Shown here in pieces: positions 1-8,458 of a stretch of DNA of 64,000 nt (its first letter is position 1; every line of letters begins with the position of its first letter). Below the pieces are notes generated by a model that ran no database searches, was not told the origin of the DNA, and saw only the letters and a program-made list of their open reading frames with translations. The DNA lies in the NCBI RefSeq assembly GCF_001936615.1, contig NZ_MLBF01000013.1, positions 41,975-105,974 on the forward strand, given 5' to 3'. The position numbers and the translations under genes were made by a program. This DNA is from Desulfosporosinus metallidurans (lineage in GTDB: Bacteria > Bacillota > Desulfitobacteriia > Desulfitobacteriales > Desulfitobacteriaceae).

Positions 1-5
1 AGGCG

Positions 6-37
6 TTCCAAAGAACTTGCCACGGGGCTTTTTTCCC
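6..37. repeat. degenerate direct repeat, copy 1
   Basis: TTCCAAA(GA)ACTTGCCAYGRGGC followed by TTTTTTCCC. It matches 309-338 with two substitutions and a 2-base insertion. Function is unknown; on the minus strand it begins with an A-run. Confidence 0.6.
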
Positions 38-308
38 ACACGGTGTAGTTGGTGTCTTCCAACCTGTATCGCTCGGTCCAGACCCTTGCGGCGGAACCCT
101 AGACACACTTCTTATAATACTATTATATGACAGGTACCCCATGATGTACAACAGGGTAATTTTGAGGTAGCTTAGTTCAATGATAATAAAGAATATGGCT
201 AGGATAGCCTAATTTACTTAATATTCTTTATTTACTTAACCATTTATTTGCAGAATCAATTGTAACTGGGCTTCCCAAACAAAACCCAAAAGACCCCATA
301 GCAGTTCT

Positions 309-338
309 TTCCAAAACTTGCCATGAGGCTTTTTTCCC
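309..338. repeat. degenerate direct repeat, copy 2
   Basis: Second copy of the repeat at 6-37, same orientation, about 300 bases away. It sits about 90 bases past the rex stop codon on the rex transcript side. Confidence 0.6.
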
Positions 339-367
339 TAAGATACAATTCTTACAGTTCTAAAAAA

Positions 368-396
368 TGCAAGTCAAAGAACCGTCCCCAATTGCA
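368..396. repeat. constant-loop hairpin repeat (GAACCGTCCC family)
   Basis: Arms TGCAAGT and AATTGCA (one mismatch) enclose GAACCGTCCCC. It is the most degenerate clear member of a family also seen at 8108, 9981, 10068, 20571, 21356, 21496 and 46368. Confidence 0.6.
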
Positions 397-428
397 CGCG
401 ACTTACATGATTTGCTTCCAAGTTGGAA

Positions 429-1061
429 TCAGAAGCGTTGTGCCCCCACATTAAAGGTCAAGACTTCTAGGTTTACAGCCAAGTCAACATTGCGAAGCTC
501 TATTTGTGGAGGGACGTTTAAGACGACAGGCGCAAAGTTCAGGATCGCTTCTACTCCTGCATTAATCAATTTATCTGCTATATCTTGTGCTACAGCTGAA
601 GGTACGGCAATAATACCAATCTGAGTTTGGTTTTGTTTCGCAACTTCTTCTAATTGCTCAATGGGCAGGACTTTTACGTTGCCGATCATAGTCCCCACCT
701 TACTAGGATCCGAATCAAAAATACTGGTGATGATAAATCCCCGTTCCCTAAATCCTTTATAGGAACATAAAGCCAAGCCTAAGTTTCCAGCGCCGACCAA
801 GGTAACGTTCCAATCAACACCTAAACCAAGAATTCTCAAAATATGTTGACGGAGATCTTTGACGTTATACCCGACACCCCTTGTTCCAAACTCACCAAAA
901 TAGGCCAAGTCTTTCCGAACTTGTGCCGGACTAACGCCGACTCCATCAGCAATATCTCCCGAGGAGGTAGTTATAATTCCTTTCCGATCCACATCAGTCA
1001 GATGACGTGAATAAACGGAAAGCCGGATAATTGTCGCCTCAGGAATTTTTAGCGTTTTCAA
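429..1061 (-). CDS. rex: redox-sensing transcriptional repressor Rex
   Basis: Rex represses fermentation and respiration genes according to the NADH/NAD+ ratio. The 210-residue length is typical. Residues 1-80 form the winged-helix DNA-binding domain, and a Rossmann domain starts with the dinucleotide-binding motif GAGNLG at residues 90-95. The C-terminal helix that swaps between subunits is present. A GAGGGA ribosome site precedes the ATG. It is the last gene of a minus-strand series after folC and the SPOR gene. No textbook Rex operator (TTGTGAA-N4-TTCACAA) was spotted near it, although the search was only by eye. Confidence 0.96.
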   Translation of the reverse strand: MKTLKIPEATIIRLSVYSRHLTDVDRKGIITTSSGDIADGVGVSPAQVRKDLAYFGEFGTRGVGYNVKDLRQHILRILGLGVDWNVTLVGAGNLGLALCSYKGFRERGFIITSIFDSDPSKVGTMIGNVKVLPIEQLEEVAKQNQTQIGIIAVPSAVAQDIADKLINAGVEAILNFAPVVLNVPPQIELRNVDLAVNLEVLTFNVGAQRF

Positions 1062-1194
1062 TAAGTTCCCTCATTTCTTAGCTGGAATTAGAAAAATTAT
1101 ATGCTAATTATAGCACTAACAAGGAAAAACGCAATTTATGGTATTAAAATCCTCGGATATCTTCCTACTTTATCACTTTTTCCCTCTAAATCTA

Positions 1195-1857
1195 TTATTT
1201 CCCGGAAAACTTATTTATAATCCTCTGAGATTCTGAATATAGTGACAATCCCAAAGTGTATTGCTCTTCCAAACTGGTTTTCCCTCGAAGTTGGTTATAA
1301 ACTAGATGGAGTCCTTGTAAGTCCTTGGGTGGATTATCTCCAGCCTTACTATCCCAGCTCTGCTTTTCCTTTGCCAGGGCTTGCGTGGTCAATCCCTCCT
1401 GAAGCATTGAATTGACGTTCGTTAATAGTTCCGCTGTCAGTTGTGAACCATTGCCCGCAACACGGAAGGTCCTTTCAGAAAGCACCATTTGTTTAGGAAC
1501 CGTCGGAATTCCTTTTTCTATGAGACTTTGCTTTAAACCCTTAAGATCATCTGGAGAATGGCCCAAGCCAACGCTAACTGTCCAAGGATTTTTGTTTATC
1601 ACTTCGGCATTAATACTCAAAACCTTAAGCTGCTCTTTTCGCAACCGAGCATTGCTTTCACTTTGAAAGACGCCAACCTGACAGGTCCAAAACTTCGCTT
1701 CTGGAAGAATCAAGTCATTTACTCTTTCGACCTTCACGCTCCGAGATTGTCCTACCAGTTCCAAATAGGCTTTGCCGATCCCCCAAGTTAGTAAACCCAA
1801 GGCCATTATCCCCAAGACCAAGACAATGACAATTCGGACTTTCTCAAAAACCTTCAT
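1195..1857 (-). CDS. SPOR-domain membrane protein
   Basis: 220 residues. One N-terminal membrane anchor (about residues 8-30) is followed by an extracytoplasmic SPOR-like repeat (about 55-130, beginning around the FWTCQVGVF stretch) and a helical tail. SPOR domains bind denuded peptidoglycan glycans, typically at division or sporulation septa. The location between folC/PiT and rex resembles related Clostridia. The exact role is unknown. The family call rests on the F-x-x-Q-x-G-x-F pattern and architecture. Confidence 0.8.
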   Translation of the reverse strand: MKVFEKVRIVIVLVLGIMALGLLTWGIGKAYLELVGQSRSVKVERVNDLILPEAKFWTCQVGVFQSESNARLRKEQLKVLSINAEVINKNPWTVSVGLGHSPDDLKGLKQSLIEKGIPTVPKQMVLSERTFRVAGNGSQLTAELLTNVNSMLQEGLTTQALAKEKQSWDSKAGDNPPKDLQGLHLVYNQLRGKTSLEEQYTLGLSLYSESQRIINKFSGK

Positions 1858-1944
1858 GCCCCATTCTCCTTCCGTGTATGCGTGGACGACTACCTACCGG
1901 AAGATATGTTGGCGATGAAGGAAATAGACTCTTAAATTAAATCT

Positions 1945-1975
1945 AAAAGACCTTGATCTATGACCAAGGTCTTTT
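1945..1975 (-). terminator. intrinsic terminator after the PiT gene
   Basis: Perfect 11-bp stem AAAAGACCTTG / CAAGGTCTTTT with a 9-base loop, 50 bases past the PiT stop. On the minus strand the stem ends in a T-rich tail. Confidence 0.8.
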
Positions 1976-2025
1976 CTGTTCGCTTCGATTCGAGCTTCGA
2001 GCCTCGTGCCTCGAATAAGTGCCTA

Positions 2026-3036
2026 TTAAATAAATTTAGACAAAACCGTATAAAAAAGTGCGGCTAATAAGGACGTTGTGGGAATTGTCACAACCCAGGC
2101 GACGAGCATTTGTTGGGCTACACCCCAACGTACTGCGGAAACCCGTTTAGCGCTCCCCACTCCCATGATCGAACCCGATACGACATGAGTGGTGGATACC
2201 GGAAGATGGAGACCGGGGAAAACCGTCGCTGACCAGATAACAATTGATGAACTTAAATCAGCAGCAAACCCGTTTATAGGCTCTAGTTTAAAGATTTTCC
2301 CCCCCATAGTATGAATGATTTTCCATCCGCCTGCTGCGGTTCCGAGAGACATTGCCAAGGCACAGGCAAGTTTTACCCAAAGTGGTGGAGCAAGGACTGT
2401 TTGTGCTTGCAACCCAGCAGCGATAAGGGACATCGTGATAATCCCCATCGATTTCTGGGCATCATTGGACCCGTGATTAAAGGCCAACAATCCTGCAGAG
2501 AATATTTGCATTTTCTTAAATCCGTGATTGACTCGGGAGGGTGCAAATCGTCCGAACGAATAGGTCAATGACTTCATGATGATGAAACCCAGAATCATCC
2601 CTACAATGGGAGAGAAAATCAGTGCTGCCACGATCTTTCCCAAACCCTGCCACTGTAACACAGCAAATCCTGCTCTGGCAACAGCAGCTCCGACCATTCC
2701 ACCAACAATGGCATGAGAAGAACTGCTTGGAATTCCTTTATACCAAGTGATAAGGTTCCAAGCAATCGCGCTTAACAAAGCCGCGATGACAACCTCTTGC
2801 GTCGCAAATTTAGGCGAAACTATGTCTTTGGCTATCGTTTGGGCAACCCCAGTGCTATAGAGAGCCCCAAAAAGGTTCAGGGCTGATGCCAGAACCACAG
2901 CACGTTTTGGAGTTAAGGCCCTAGTTGACACACTCGTGGCGATAGCATTGGCTGTATCATGAAATCCATTGATATAATCGAAAGCCAAAGCGCAAAAAAC
3001 CACAACAACGAGCATCATACCTGTAGTATTAATCAT
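2026..3036 (-). CDS. PiT-family inorganic phosphate transporter
   Basis: 336-residue polytopic membrane protein that couples phosphate (metal-phosphate) uptake to a cation gradient. It carries the two PiT/PHO4 signature repeats: FDYINGFHDTANAIAT near the N-terminus and FNHGSNDAQKSMGI around residues 186-200, plus PVSTTHVVSGSIMGVG near the C-terminus. Its start overlaps the end of the DUF47 gene by 8 bases, indicating translational coupling. The pair is a standard low-affinity phosphate module. An intrinsic terminator follows at 1945-1975. Confidence 0.95.
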   Translation of the reverse strand: MINTTGMMLVVVVFCALAFDYINGFHDTANAIATSVSTRALTPKRAVVLASALNLFGALYSTGVAQTIAKDIVSPKFATQEVVIAALLSAIAWNLITWYKGIPSSSSHAIVGGMVGAAVARAGFAVLQWQGLGKIVAALIFSPIVGMILGFIIMKSLTYSFGRFAPSRVNHGFKKMQIFSAGLLAFNHGSNDAQKSMGIITMSLIAAGLQAQTVLAPPLWVKLACALAMSLGTAAGGWKIIHTMGGKIFKLEPINGFAADLSSSIVIWSATVFPGLHLPVSTTHVVSGSIMGVGSAKRVSAVRWGVAQQMLVAWVVTIPTTSLLAALFYTVLSKFI

Positions 3037-3655
3037 ATTTTAAGACCACGCTTTTGAGAAGATCTGCTATGGCTTCGCAATGATCTAGCGTCGATTCAAT
3101 ATGTTCCAGTATCTCTTTCCATTTAATGATTTCAATGGGGTCTTCCTCGCAGTCAAATAAGCGGGCTACTTCTTGTCGATAGAGCTTGTCTCCGGAACTT
3201 TCAAGATGATAGATTTCCTCAGCCGCAGCCAGGATCTTAGATTTTTTGTTGTGAATGTTTCCTAAACATGAAAAAGCAGCCTGAATCTGCTCTGCTGCGA
3301 GTCCCACTAGGTGGACAAGTTGTTGCGCCCCTAGTGACGGTTTGCGGGTACGGTAAAGGTGCATGCGTTCTACTGTACCTTCAGCATAATCCACAATATC
3401 ATCAAGGACTTGCGCCAGCTTGTAGATATCTTCCCGATCCAATGGCGTAATAAACGTAGAATTCAGTCGTTCCAATATTTGGTTGGTGACGTTGTCTGCT
3501 TCATGTTCAAACCGATGCATTTGAGCAGCGTCTTCCGCGGAAACACAGTCTTGCTGCATAATGCCTTGAAGCCTGCTAAGAGATTTAGAGATGATATCAG
3601 TACTTTGGGAAAAGAGTTGATAGAATTTATCTTCTTTTGGTGTCAAACCAAACAT
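3029..3655 (-). CDS. DUF47-family phosphate transport regulator (PhoU-like fold)
   Basis: 208-residue, almost entirely helical cytoplasmic protein of the DUF47/YkaA family, related in fold to PhoU. It is almost always encoded next to PiT transporters and is thought to modulate their activity. Acidic helix motifs such as EHEADNVT and YHLESSGDKLYRQE are seen in both halves, consistent with the metal-binding three-helix repeats of the fold. It overlaps the downstream PiT gene by 8 bases. Confidence 0.92.
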   Translation of the reverse strand: MFGLTPKEDKFYQLFSQSTDIISKSLSRLQGIMQQDCVSAEDAAQMHRFEHEADNVTNQILERLNSTFITPLDREDIYKLAQVLDDIVDYAEGTVERMHLYRTRKPSLGAQQLVHLVGLAAEQIQAAFSCLGNIHNKKSKILAAAEEIYHLESSGDKLYRQEVARLFDCEEDPIEIIKWKEILEHIESTLDHCEAIADLLKSVVLKYD

Positions 3656-3853
3656 AAAAATTAACCCCCAACCTAAAATTTTCTCAGATCTCCCCGGAGC
3701 AATCTATAGGTACCTATCCCAACTTTTCCAACAAACAGTGCGAATTATCGAGTCAATATGACGTCAGTCCACGAAGTATTGTATCAAATCCTAGAATGTT
3801 TGTGTTAAAAAAAGAACTATTTCTATAAATTTCTTTTTAGGCTTAGAAGCTAC

Positions 3854-5176
3854 TTAATGCTTTAATTTATCCAATAAAGCTTGACGTGCATCTGCCAGCA
3901 TATAAATTGAACCCGTTACACAAAGCATGTCATTTTCTCCTAGACGACCAAGGGCAAAAATAACCGCTTCCTTAGGGTCTTCAATACATTTGACGGGCCG
4001 ACCATGTTGTTCTGCCAAACTCCCCAGAGCTCTCCAATCTCCCGCACGCGGCGAATTCGGACGAGTGATAATGATTTCGTCCGCCATGGGCACAAGCATA
4101 TTAACCACCTTTTCGCGTTCTTTGTCTGCCAGCATTCCCAAACAAAGTATGAGGCGATCCCGTGTGTAAAGGGGTATTGCCTGTGCTAAGGCCTGTGCTC
4201 CATCCACATTATGCGCACCATCTAAGAGAACTTTCGGCTTTAAGGAAATTAGTTCTAAACGCCCAGGCCACTCTACCTCGCGCAATCCGGCATAAATGGC
4301 CTCGCGAGAGATATTTGCTCCGTATTCACTTCGTAGTATTTCACAGACCGTGACTGCCGTAGCCGCATTGCGAAGTTGGTGAAACCCGATCAAGTGCGTG
4401 CGTAATTTCAAGTACGTCGAGTGTAATCCAACAAGATCAAATTCCTGTTCCAGCTCTCCGCTCCACTTGCTTTCCCAGCGAACATCTTCCCCTACCAGCC
4501 AAAGAGGAACGCCCATGGCCTTAGCTTGTTCACGCAATACTTGGATCACATCCGGGTTATCCGACGCAGTTACCACGCTGGAATGGGGCTTAATAATGCC
4601 CGCTTTTACCCGAGCAATCGATACTACATCGGAACCTAAATAATCCATGTGATCCATCGCAACATTAGTAATGACGGAAATCAGAGGAGAAACCACATTT
4701 GTGGAATCGATGGCTCCCCCTAATCCAACCTCGATTAGAGCAAAATCAACATTTTCCTCTTTGAAATAGAGAAAAACCAGTGCAGTATTCACTTCAAACT
4801 CGGTCGGATGCTCGAACCCCTCGGCGACCATGTCCTCTAGATGCGGACGTACGCGAGCGATTTCGTCAATGACTCTTTCCTTGGGAATCATCTGACCGTT
4901 GATCGTCATGCGTTCCCGATAATCATGCAAGTGAGGAGAAGTAAATACCCCCACTCTGTACCCTGCTTCCCGCAAAATACGAGCAATCATGACGGTCGTC
5001 GAGCCCTTACCGTTCGTACCGCCCACATGCACCACGCGCAAGGCTTTTTCCGGGTTTCCTAACCGTTTAAGAAGTTCCTGGATGCGCTCCAAACCAAAAT
5101 TCATACCAAAGGTTGTTAGGTTGACGAGGTATTGTAGGCTCTCCTGATAGTCCTGCTCCAGTTTTTCATTGGACAT
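3854..5176 (-). CDS. folC: bifunctional folylpolyglutamate synthase / dihydrofolate synthase
   Basis: 440 residues, typical of FolC. It adds glutamate to dihydropteroate and to reduced folates with ATP. The P-loop is HVGGTNGKGST (about residues 49-60), followed by the TSPHL folate-site motif; LIEVGLGG and the ITNVAMDHMDYLG Mur-ligase motif come later. The ATG follows a strong AGGAGG. It lies about 190 bases downstream of valS, a common Firmicutes pairing. A reduced, polyglutamylated folate pool is needed by the methyl-transfer island at the other end of the window. Confidence 0.96.
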   Translation of the reverse strand: MSNEKLEQDYQESLQYLVNLTTFGMNFGLERIQELLKRLGNPEKALRVVHVGGTNGKGSTTVMIARILREAGYRVGVFTSPHLHDYRERMTINGQMIPKERVIDEIARVRPHLEDMVAEGFEHPTEFEVNTALVFLYFKEENVDFALIEVGLGGAIDSTNVVSPLISVITNVAMDHMDYLGSDVVSIARVKAGIIKPHSSVVTASDNPDVIQVLREQAKAMGVPLWLVGEDVRWESKWSGELEQEFDLVGLHSTYLKLRTHLIGFHQLRNAATAVTVCEILRSEYGANISREAIYAGLREVEWPGRLELISLKPKVLLDGAHNVDGAQALAQAIPLYTRDRLILCLGMLADKEREKVVNMLVPMADEIIITRPNSPRAGDWRALGSLAEQHGRPVKCIEDPKEAVIFALGRLGENDMLCVTGSIYMLADARQALLDKLKH

Positions 5177-5370
5177 ACTCGTTTTTCCTCCTCAAGAACA
5201 ATTCACGATTCTCCACTTTGTTGCGTTTTGTGCGCATCCACTTTTCTCCTTTTAACGCTTCAGGCTGATTATCTTAAATATAAACCCTTGTTTCGGTAGA
5301 TGGGAAACTCCAAAAACTGGTTTGATGTTTCGTTCCAAGCAGCATCGGATACTTTAGGACCAGCAAAGGG

Positions 5371-8019
5371 TTACGAATTTTGCTCTAACTCCTTCAAGCG
5401 CTCTTCCAAGGCCGCCTTACGAGCTATAATTCCTTCTAGTTTTTCCCGTTCTTTAGCCACGACAGCCGCAGGGGCTTTACCTGTGAATCCAGGATTATTA
5501 AGTTTCACTTCCAGAATCTGTTGGTCCTGAGTCGCAACAGACATCTCTTTTTCCAAACGGGCCACTTCTTTATCCAGATCCATCAGTCCTTTTAAAGGGA
5601 GATAAATTTCCACACCCTCTAAAACAGCACTGGCGGCTTGAGAGGGTTTCTCAGCCAGCATTTGAAAAAATTCTACACTCGCCCCTCCAGCCAATTTAAG
5701 GATGTCTGCTTTTCCATTCTCAAGCACCGCGCGTTGGGTCGGATCCGGAGCGAGCATCAAAATTTCTACTTTTTGACCAGGTGCCACCTTCATCTCGGCC
5801 CGAATATTGCGAATTGCCTTGATAGCTTCCATGAGGAGGGTCATATTCTTCTCTGCCACTGCGTCTTTATACGCTGGTACTTCGGGCCACGCCTGCATCA
5901 TGATGCTTTCCCCCTGGATCGGGAGATTCTGCCAGATCTCTTCAGTCAGGAAAGGCATATAGGGATGTAAAAGCCGCAAGGTTCCTTCGAGAATTTCAAG
6001 CAACACGGATTGTGCAGTATGCCGAGCTACCACATCTTCCTTGTTATAAAGGCGTGGCTTCGTGAGTTCAATATACCAATCACAGAATTCATTCCAAATA
6101 AATTCGTAAAGCAATCGTCCAGCTTCTCCGAGATCAAAATTTTCCAGTGCTCCGGTAACGTTCTCCACGGTAGAAGCATAACGGCTAAGAATCCAGCGGT
6201 CAGCCAGCATGAGTTCACCACGGGGCCCTTCTTCGTAGTCTTCTAAATTCAGAAGCACAAAGCGAGAAGCATTCCAAATCTTGTTCGAGAAATTTCGCGT
6301 AGCCTCAAGGCGTTCTGGATGAAAACGGAGGTCATTTCCCGGGGTATTGCCCGTAATTAGCATAAAGCGCAACGTATCTGCGCCATACTGTTCAATCACC
6401 TCGATCGGGTCAACACCGTTGCCTAGGGATTTGCTCATCTTTCGCCCTTGAGCATCCAGCACCAAACCGTGAATCATGACCTTGGGAAAAGGCACTTCCT
6501 TCATGAACTCCATGGCCATGAAAATCATGCGGGCAACCCAGAAGAAAATGATATCCCTTCCAGTTACTAACACAGAGGTCGGGTAGAACTGTTCTAATTC
6601 AGGGGTTTTTTCCGGCCAACCCATGGTTGAAAAAGGCCAAAGTCCGGAAGAAAACCACGTATCCAAGACGTCAGGATCTTGCTTCAGGTGGCCAGATCCG
6701 CAGGTTGGGCAAGTTGATGGATCCTCTTTGGTGCAGATCTCCTTACCACAATCTTCACAGTACCAAACAGGGATGCGATGTCCCCACCACAACTGGCGAG
6801 AAATACACCAATCCCGGATATTTTCCATCCAACCCAGATAGATCTTATCAAAACGGTCCGGAACAAATTCCAAACGTCCATCGCGCACAACCTCAATAGC
6901 CGGTTTCGCGAGAGGCTCCATTTTCACGAACCATTGTCTACTGACCATTGGTTCAATAACGCTGGAGCAACGATAGCATTCCCCAACAGCATGAGCATGG
7001 GGATCAATTTTGACAAGCACCCCTGCAGTTTTTAAATCGTTCACAACCGCTTTCCGAGCCTCGAAACGATCCAGCCCTTGATATTTCCCTGCATTTTCAT
7101 TCATCTTAGCTTCTTTGTCTAAGACGACGATCTGGGGCAAATGGTGACGCAGCCCGATTTCAAAGTCATTTGGGTCATGTGCTGGGGTGATTTTTACCGC
7201 ACCCGTCCCAAACTCTCGATCGACATACTCATCTGCAATAATGGGAATTTCCCGATCCATAAGGGGGAGGATCAGAGTTTTCCCGATTAAGTGCGTATAC
7301 CGTTCATCGTCCGGATGAACTGCCACGGCTGTGTCCCCAAGCATGGTTTCAGGCCGAGTGGTTGCCACGATCAGCGACTCGTCACTGTCTTTTACCGGGT
7401 AACGCAGATGATACAAATTTCCTTCATGATCGACGTGCTCCACTTCGATATCCGAAATGGTAGTATGACATTTAGGACACCAATTTATAATATAATTTCC
7501 CCGATAAATCAGCCCTTTATTATAAAGATCAACAAAAGCTTCTCGAACCGCCTTGGAACATCCTTCATCCATGGTGAAACGCTCACGTTCCCAGTCACAG
7601 GAAGCTCCCAGCCGGCGCAACTGTTGCGTAATTCGACCACCATACTGCCCTTTCCAGTCCCAAACCCGCTCCAAGAACTTCTCGCGCCCCAGTTCGTTGC
7701 GATTCGTTCCTTCCTTAGCTAACTGTCCTTCTACTTTGGCTTGGGTTGCAATTCCAGCATGGTCTGTCCCTGGCAGCCAGAGCGTATTGTAGCCCTGCAT
7801 CCGCTTATAGCGCGTCAAAATATCCTGAATCGTGCCGTCCATTGCGTGCCCAAGGTGAAGTGCACCCGTAACATTCGGCGGGGGCATCACAATACTAAAC
7901 GCCGGTTTTTCCTTATTCACTTCATCATGAAAAAACCCATTTTTCTCCCAATAACGATACCATTTTCCCTCCACTAGGGCCGGATCATACGTTTTCGCCA
8001 TTTCTACTTTTTCTACCAT
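5371..8019 (-). CDS. valS: valyl-tRNA synthetase
   Basis: 882 residues, class Ia synthetase charging tRNA-Val. The HIGH-type motif is HLGH at residues 55-58 and the KMSKS motif is present intact in GRKMSKSLGNGVDP. The large CP1 editing domain, a Cys cluster (CEDCGKEIC...CPTCG) and the C-terminal coiled-coil arm (last about 70 residues, rich in K/E) are all present. The start was chosen 12 bases after AAAGGAG; a second ATG (MAKTYDP) lies six codons further in. It is controlled by the T-box leader at 8177-8423. Confidence 0.97.
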   Translation of the reverse strand: MVEKVEMAKTYDPALVEGKWYRYWEKNGFFHDEVNKEKPAFSIVMPPPNVTGALHLGHAMDGTIQDILTRYKRMQGYNTLWLPGTDHAGIATQAKVEGQLAKEGTNRNELGREKFLERVWDWKGQYGGRITQQLRRLGASCDWERERFTMDEGCSKAVREAFVDLYNKGLIYRGNYIINWCPKCHTTISDIEVEHVDHEGNLYHLRYPVKDSDESLIVATTRPETMLGDTAVAVHPDDERYTHLIGKTLILPLMDREIPIIADEYVDREFGTGAVKITPAHDPNDFEIGLRHHLPQIVVLDKEAKMNENAGKYQGLDRFEARKAVVNDLKTAGVLVKIDPHAHAVGECYRCSSVIEPMVSRQWFVKMEPLAKPAIEVVRDGRLEFVPDRFDKIYLGWMENIRDWCISRQLWWGHRIPVWYCEDCGKEICTKEDPSTCPTCGSGHLKQDPDVLDTWFSSGLWPFSTMGWPEKTPELEQFYPTSVLVTGRDIIFFWVARMIFMAMEFMKEVPFPKVMIHGLVLDAQGRKMSKSLGNGVDPIEVIEQYGADTLRFMLITGNTPGNDLRFHPERLEATRNFSNKIWNASRFVLLNLEDYEEGPRGELMLADRWILSRYASTVENVTGALENFDLGEAGRLLYEFIWNEFCDWYIELTKPRLYNKEDVVARHTAQSVLLEILEGTLRLLHPYMPFLTEEIWQNLPIQGESIMMQAWPEVPAYKDAVAEKNMTLLMEAIKAIRNIRAEMKVAPGQKVEILMLAPDPTQRAVLENGKADILKLAGGASVEFFQMLAEKPSQAASAVLEGVEIYLPLKGLMDLDKEVARLEKEMSVATQDQQILEVKLNNPGFTGKAPAAVVAKEREKLEGIIARKAALEERLKELEQNS

Positions 8020-8041
8020 ATTTTTTCTTAACTCCTTTTAT

Positions 8042-8088
8042 CTGAGGGAGACGGAGGGACGGTTCTCTTGCTTCCTTCGGTCCTCAGC
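8042..8088. repeat. degenerate GGGACGGTTCT repeat
   Basis: Contains GAGGGACGGTTCTCTTGC, the reverse complement of the GAACCGTCCC core, flanked by a weak outer inverted repeat (TGAGG / CCTCA). It lies between the valS start and the T-box terminator. Confidence 0.5.
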
Positions 8089-8107
8089 ATACTTCATCTG
8101 AATGTTG

Positions 8108-8139
8108 GTGCAAGTTGGGGACGGTTCTTGGACTTGCAC
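8108..8139. repeat. constant-loop hairpin repeat (GGGACGGTTC family)
   Basis: Perfect 8-bp arms GTGCAAGT / ACTTGCAC around TGGGGACGGTTCTTGG. It sits in the valS leader between the T-box terminator and the start codon, so it is transcribed when the T-box reads through. Confidence 0.8.
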
Positions 8140-8176
8140 GAATGGGCAGGGACACTTCCTCCCCAAACCGTAAAAA

Positions 8177-8423
8177 AAGCCTTTCATCCTGGTAAAGGAC
8201 GAAAAGCTTCCGTGGTACCACCTTTATTCTGAGAACTATTGCGTTTCCCAGCACTTGTCATTCGCTAACGGGTTTTTCCGTCAGAGAGTACTTTGTTCCC
8301 CTCTGCCCCTCCTGTGCGACCTTAGCGTCTTTCCGAAAAGACCTCCCAGCTGATGGCCTCTCTCTCTGAACGGTTAACTCACGCTATTCCTCACGTTCTT
8401 CGGGTTTTAACTAATATTTCACT
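8177..8423 (-). promoter_or_regulatory. T-box riboswitch leader of valS with terminator
   Basis: The minus strand carries the T-box core GGTGGTACCACGG (8210-8222), which pairs with the uncharged tRNA acceptor end or its antiterminator. It is followed by the terminator stem AAGCTTTTCGTCC... / ...GGATGAAAGGCTT (8177-8209) and a run of seven T. Roughly 200 bases of stem-loop sequence precede the core. The expected response is read-through when tRNA-Val is uncharged. I could not fix the specifier codon by eye; a GTA triplet in AAAGTACTC is a candidate. Confidence 0.92.
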
Positions 8424-8429
8424 GAATAC

Positions 8430-8458
8430 ATTATACTCGGCGTGATAAATATTGTCAA
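8430..8458 (-). promoter_or_regulatory. sigma-A promoter of the valS leader
   Basis: Perfect consensus on the minus strand: -35 TTGACA (8453-8458), a 17-base spacer and -10 TATAAT (8430-8435). The predicted transcript starts near 8423, at the head of the T-box leader. The -35 box overlaps the stop codon of the upstream gene ending at 8455. Confidence 0.9.

Larger units (their letters stand above)
1..428. other. intergenic region with a degenerate direct repeat
   Basis: No convincing gene. It lies downstream of rex (minus strand). It contains two copies of a roughly 30-base sequence (6-37 and 309-338) and one hairpin of the GAACCGTCCC family (368-396). The stretch between is AT-rich and I see nothing else in it. 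Confidence 0.6.

Noticed and set aside
429..1200. Rex operator near rex or malic enzyme
   Set aside because: No sequence close to TTGTGAA-N4-TTCACAA was seen in the spacers.
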